NCBI RefSeq assembly: GCF_026230105.1
Contig: NW_026614188.1
Location: 310,001 to 374,000, forward strand
Origin: Diorhabda sublineata
Lineage: Eukaryota > Arthropoda > Insecta > Coleoptera > Chrysomelidae
Direction: 5' to 3'
Length of the DNA: 64,000 bases
Below are positions 63,945 through 64,000 of this stretch, piece after piece; the first letter of the stretch is position 1, and each line of letters opens with the position of its first letter. The notes beneath the pieces were generated by a model. The model was not told where the DNA came from. It ran no database searches and was given only the letters and a program-made list of their open reading frames with translations. The position numbers were made by a program, and so were the translations under genes.

Positions 63945-64000
63945 ATGATATCTGACAGAGTTAGATGCAAACTCACTCAAATATATGAGAAATGTTGAAA
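63945..64000. repeat. Partial monomer at the window edge
   Basis: First 56 bases of a cagag-type monomer, cut off by the window end. The array clearly continues to the right. On the left the window begins exactly at a position I chose as monomer start, so continuation there is likely but not shown. Confidence 0.95.

Larger units (their letters stand above)
1..64000. repeat. 147-bp satellite array filling the window
   Basis: Continuous head-to-tail array of a 147-bp monomer: 436 complete copies plus a 56-bp partial copy, all in one orientation. Monomer starts can be followed at 1, 148, 295, 442 and onward. They stay in register except at short indels, which I counted: net -148 bases by 63944. 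Copies differ mainly at some 30 diagnostic positions, often by one to ten substitutions. All six frames are closed in every monomer. Forward stops include TGA at monomer positions 2-4, 9-11 and 85-87; reverse stops lie at 29-31, 33-35 and 64-66. No coding gene is therefore possible, although 147 is a multiple of three. Long, homogeneous and transposon-free, it is typical of centromeric or pericentromeric satellite; that role is inferred, not shown. Confidence 0.98.
45746..64000. repeat. Array block 4: gacatct / gcaaattc / gaccac / gaactc monomers
   Basis: No gacttgc or complete ggaattc/tatgaag monomers remain; a lone 'ggaattc' occurs at 61210 with an aacatag body. Private variants: 'ataatatc' starts, 'attgg' (C59G), 'gcaaattc', 'gaactg', 'gaactc', 'gaccac', 'gacattt', 'ctaaat' and 'aaagtaag'. 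The 145-bp 'atttacagtg' monomer is frequent. Many AAA-type monomers carry caattattac, a combination scarce in block 1. Confidence 0.86.

Noticed and set aside
1..64000. CRISPR array
   Set aside because: Regular repeats are present, but the unit is 147 bp with no unique spacers: all of each unit is repeated.
1..64000. Long ORF encoding a 49-residue repeat protein
   Set aside because: 147 is divisible by three, but each of the six frames has at least one stop in every monomer type, including the ggaattc class that loses the stop at 52-54.
1..64000. CENP-B box
   Set aside because: TTCG occurs at 57-60 and 144-147, but neither site has the required A and CGGG downstream.
1..64000. Telomere, rDNA or 5S spacer repeats
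   Set aside because: No TTAGGG or TTTAGGG runs ('attagg' is part of the monomer) and no rRNA-like segment was seen.
1..64000. Transposon or LTR insertion
   Set aside because: Monomer register can be followed from 1 to 64000 with only indels of 10 bp or less, leaving no room for an insertion.
1..64000. Inverted satellite segments
   Set aside because: All monomers read in the same direction; no block in reverse complement was seen.
1..64000. Firm species assignment, for example to strawberry
   Set aside because: Monomer length alone is weak evidence; I recall a 147-bp satellite there but could not compare sequences.

Overview
The whole window is one uninterrupted tandem satellite array. I read it as 436 complete copies of a 147-bp, AT-rich monomer (about 32% G+C in the first copy) plus a 56-bp partial copy at the right edge (63945-64000). 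All copies point the same way and follow head to tail. I found no gene, RNA gene, transposon, inversion, gap or non-satellite base. Every monomer has stops in all six frames. The indels I counted sum to a net -148 bases, which exactly explains why monomer 437 starts at 63945 rather than 64093.

Organism: the window carries no gene to identify it. A long homogeneous satellite with a nucleosome-sized monomer, layered higher-order repeats and no CENP-B-box-like sequence suggests centromeric or pericentromeric heterochromatin of a eukaryote, most likely a flowering plant. A 147-bp centromeric satellite has, as far as I recall, been reported in strawberry (Fragaria). I cannot confirm that match without a database and hold it loosely. 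A gap-free 64-kb array implies a long-read assembly.

Layout, using monomer positions 1-147 counted from the first base of the window. Block 1 (1-14259, 97 monomers) has no length variation and is built from a six-monomer cassette present six times, embedded in 9-mer and 11-mer tandem higher-order repeats. Block 2 (14260-30229) is marked by a 1-bp-deleted 'gacttgc' monomer and an EcoRI-site 'ggaattc' monomer, with 18-monomer and 9-monomer periodicities. Block 3 (30230-45745) mixes block 2 monomers with newer variants ('gacatct', 'tcaattg', 'atttacagtg') and holds long duplicated segments at offsets of 2479, 6572, 3372 and about 3.5-3.7 kb. Block 4 (45746-64000) is dominated by 'gacatct', 'gcaaattc', 'gaccac', 'gaactc' and 2-bp-deleted monomers, with a 12-mer tandem duplication and segment copies up to about 15 kb apart.

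How it works together: variants are shared within blocks and absent between them. Duplicated segments are nearly all whole numbers of monomers. Several monomers are chimeras whose head and tail match two different neighbours, as expected from in-register unequal exchange. AA/TT steps recur about every 10-11 bp along the monomer, and a 10-bp sub-repeat lies at the monomer junction. Both fit a sequence shaped for wrapping on nucleosomes.
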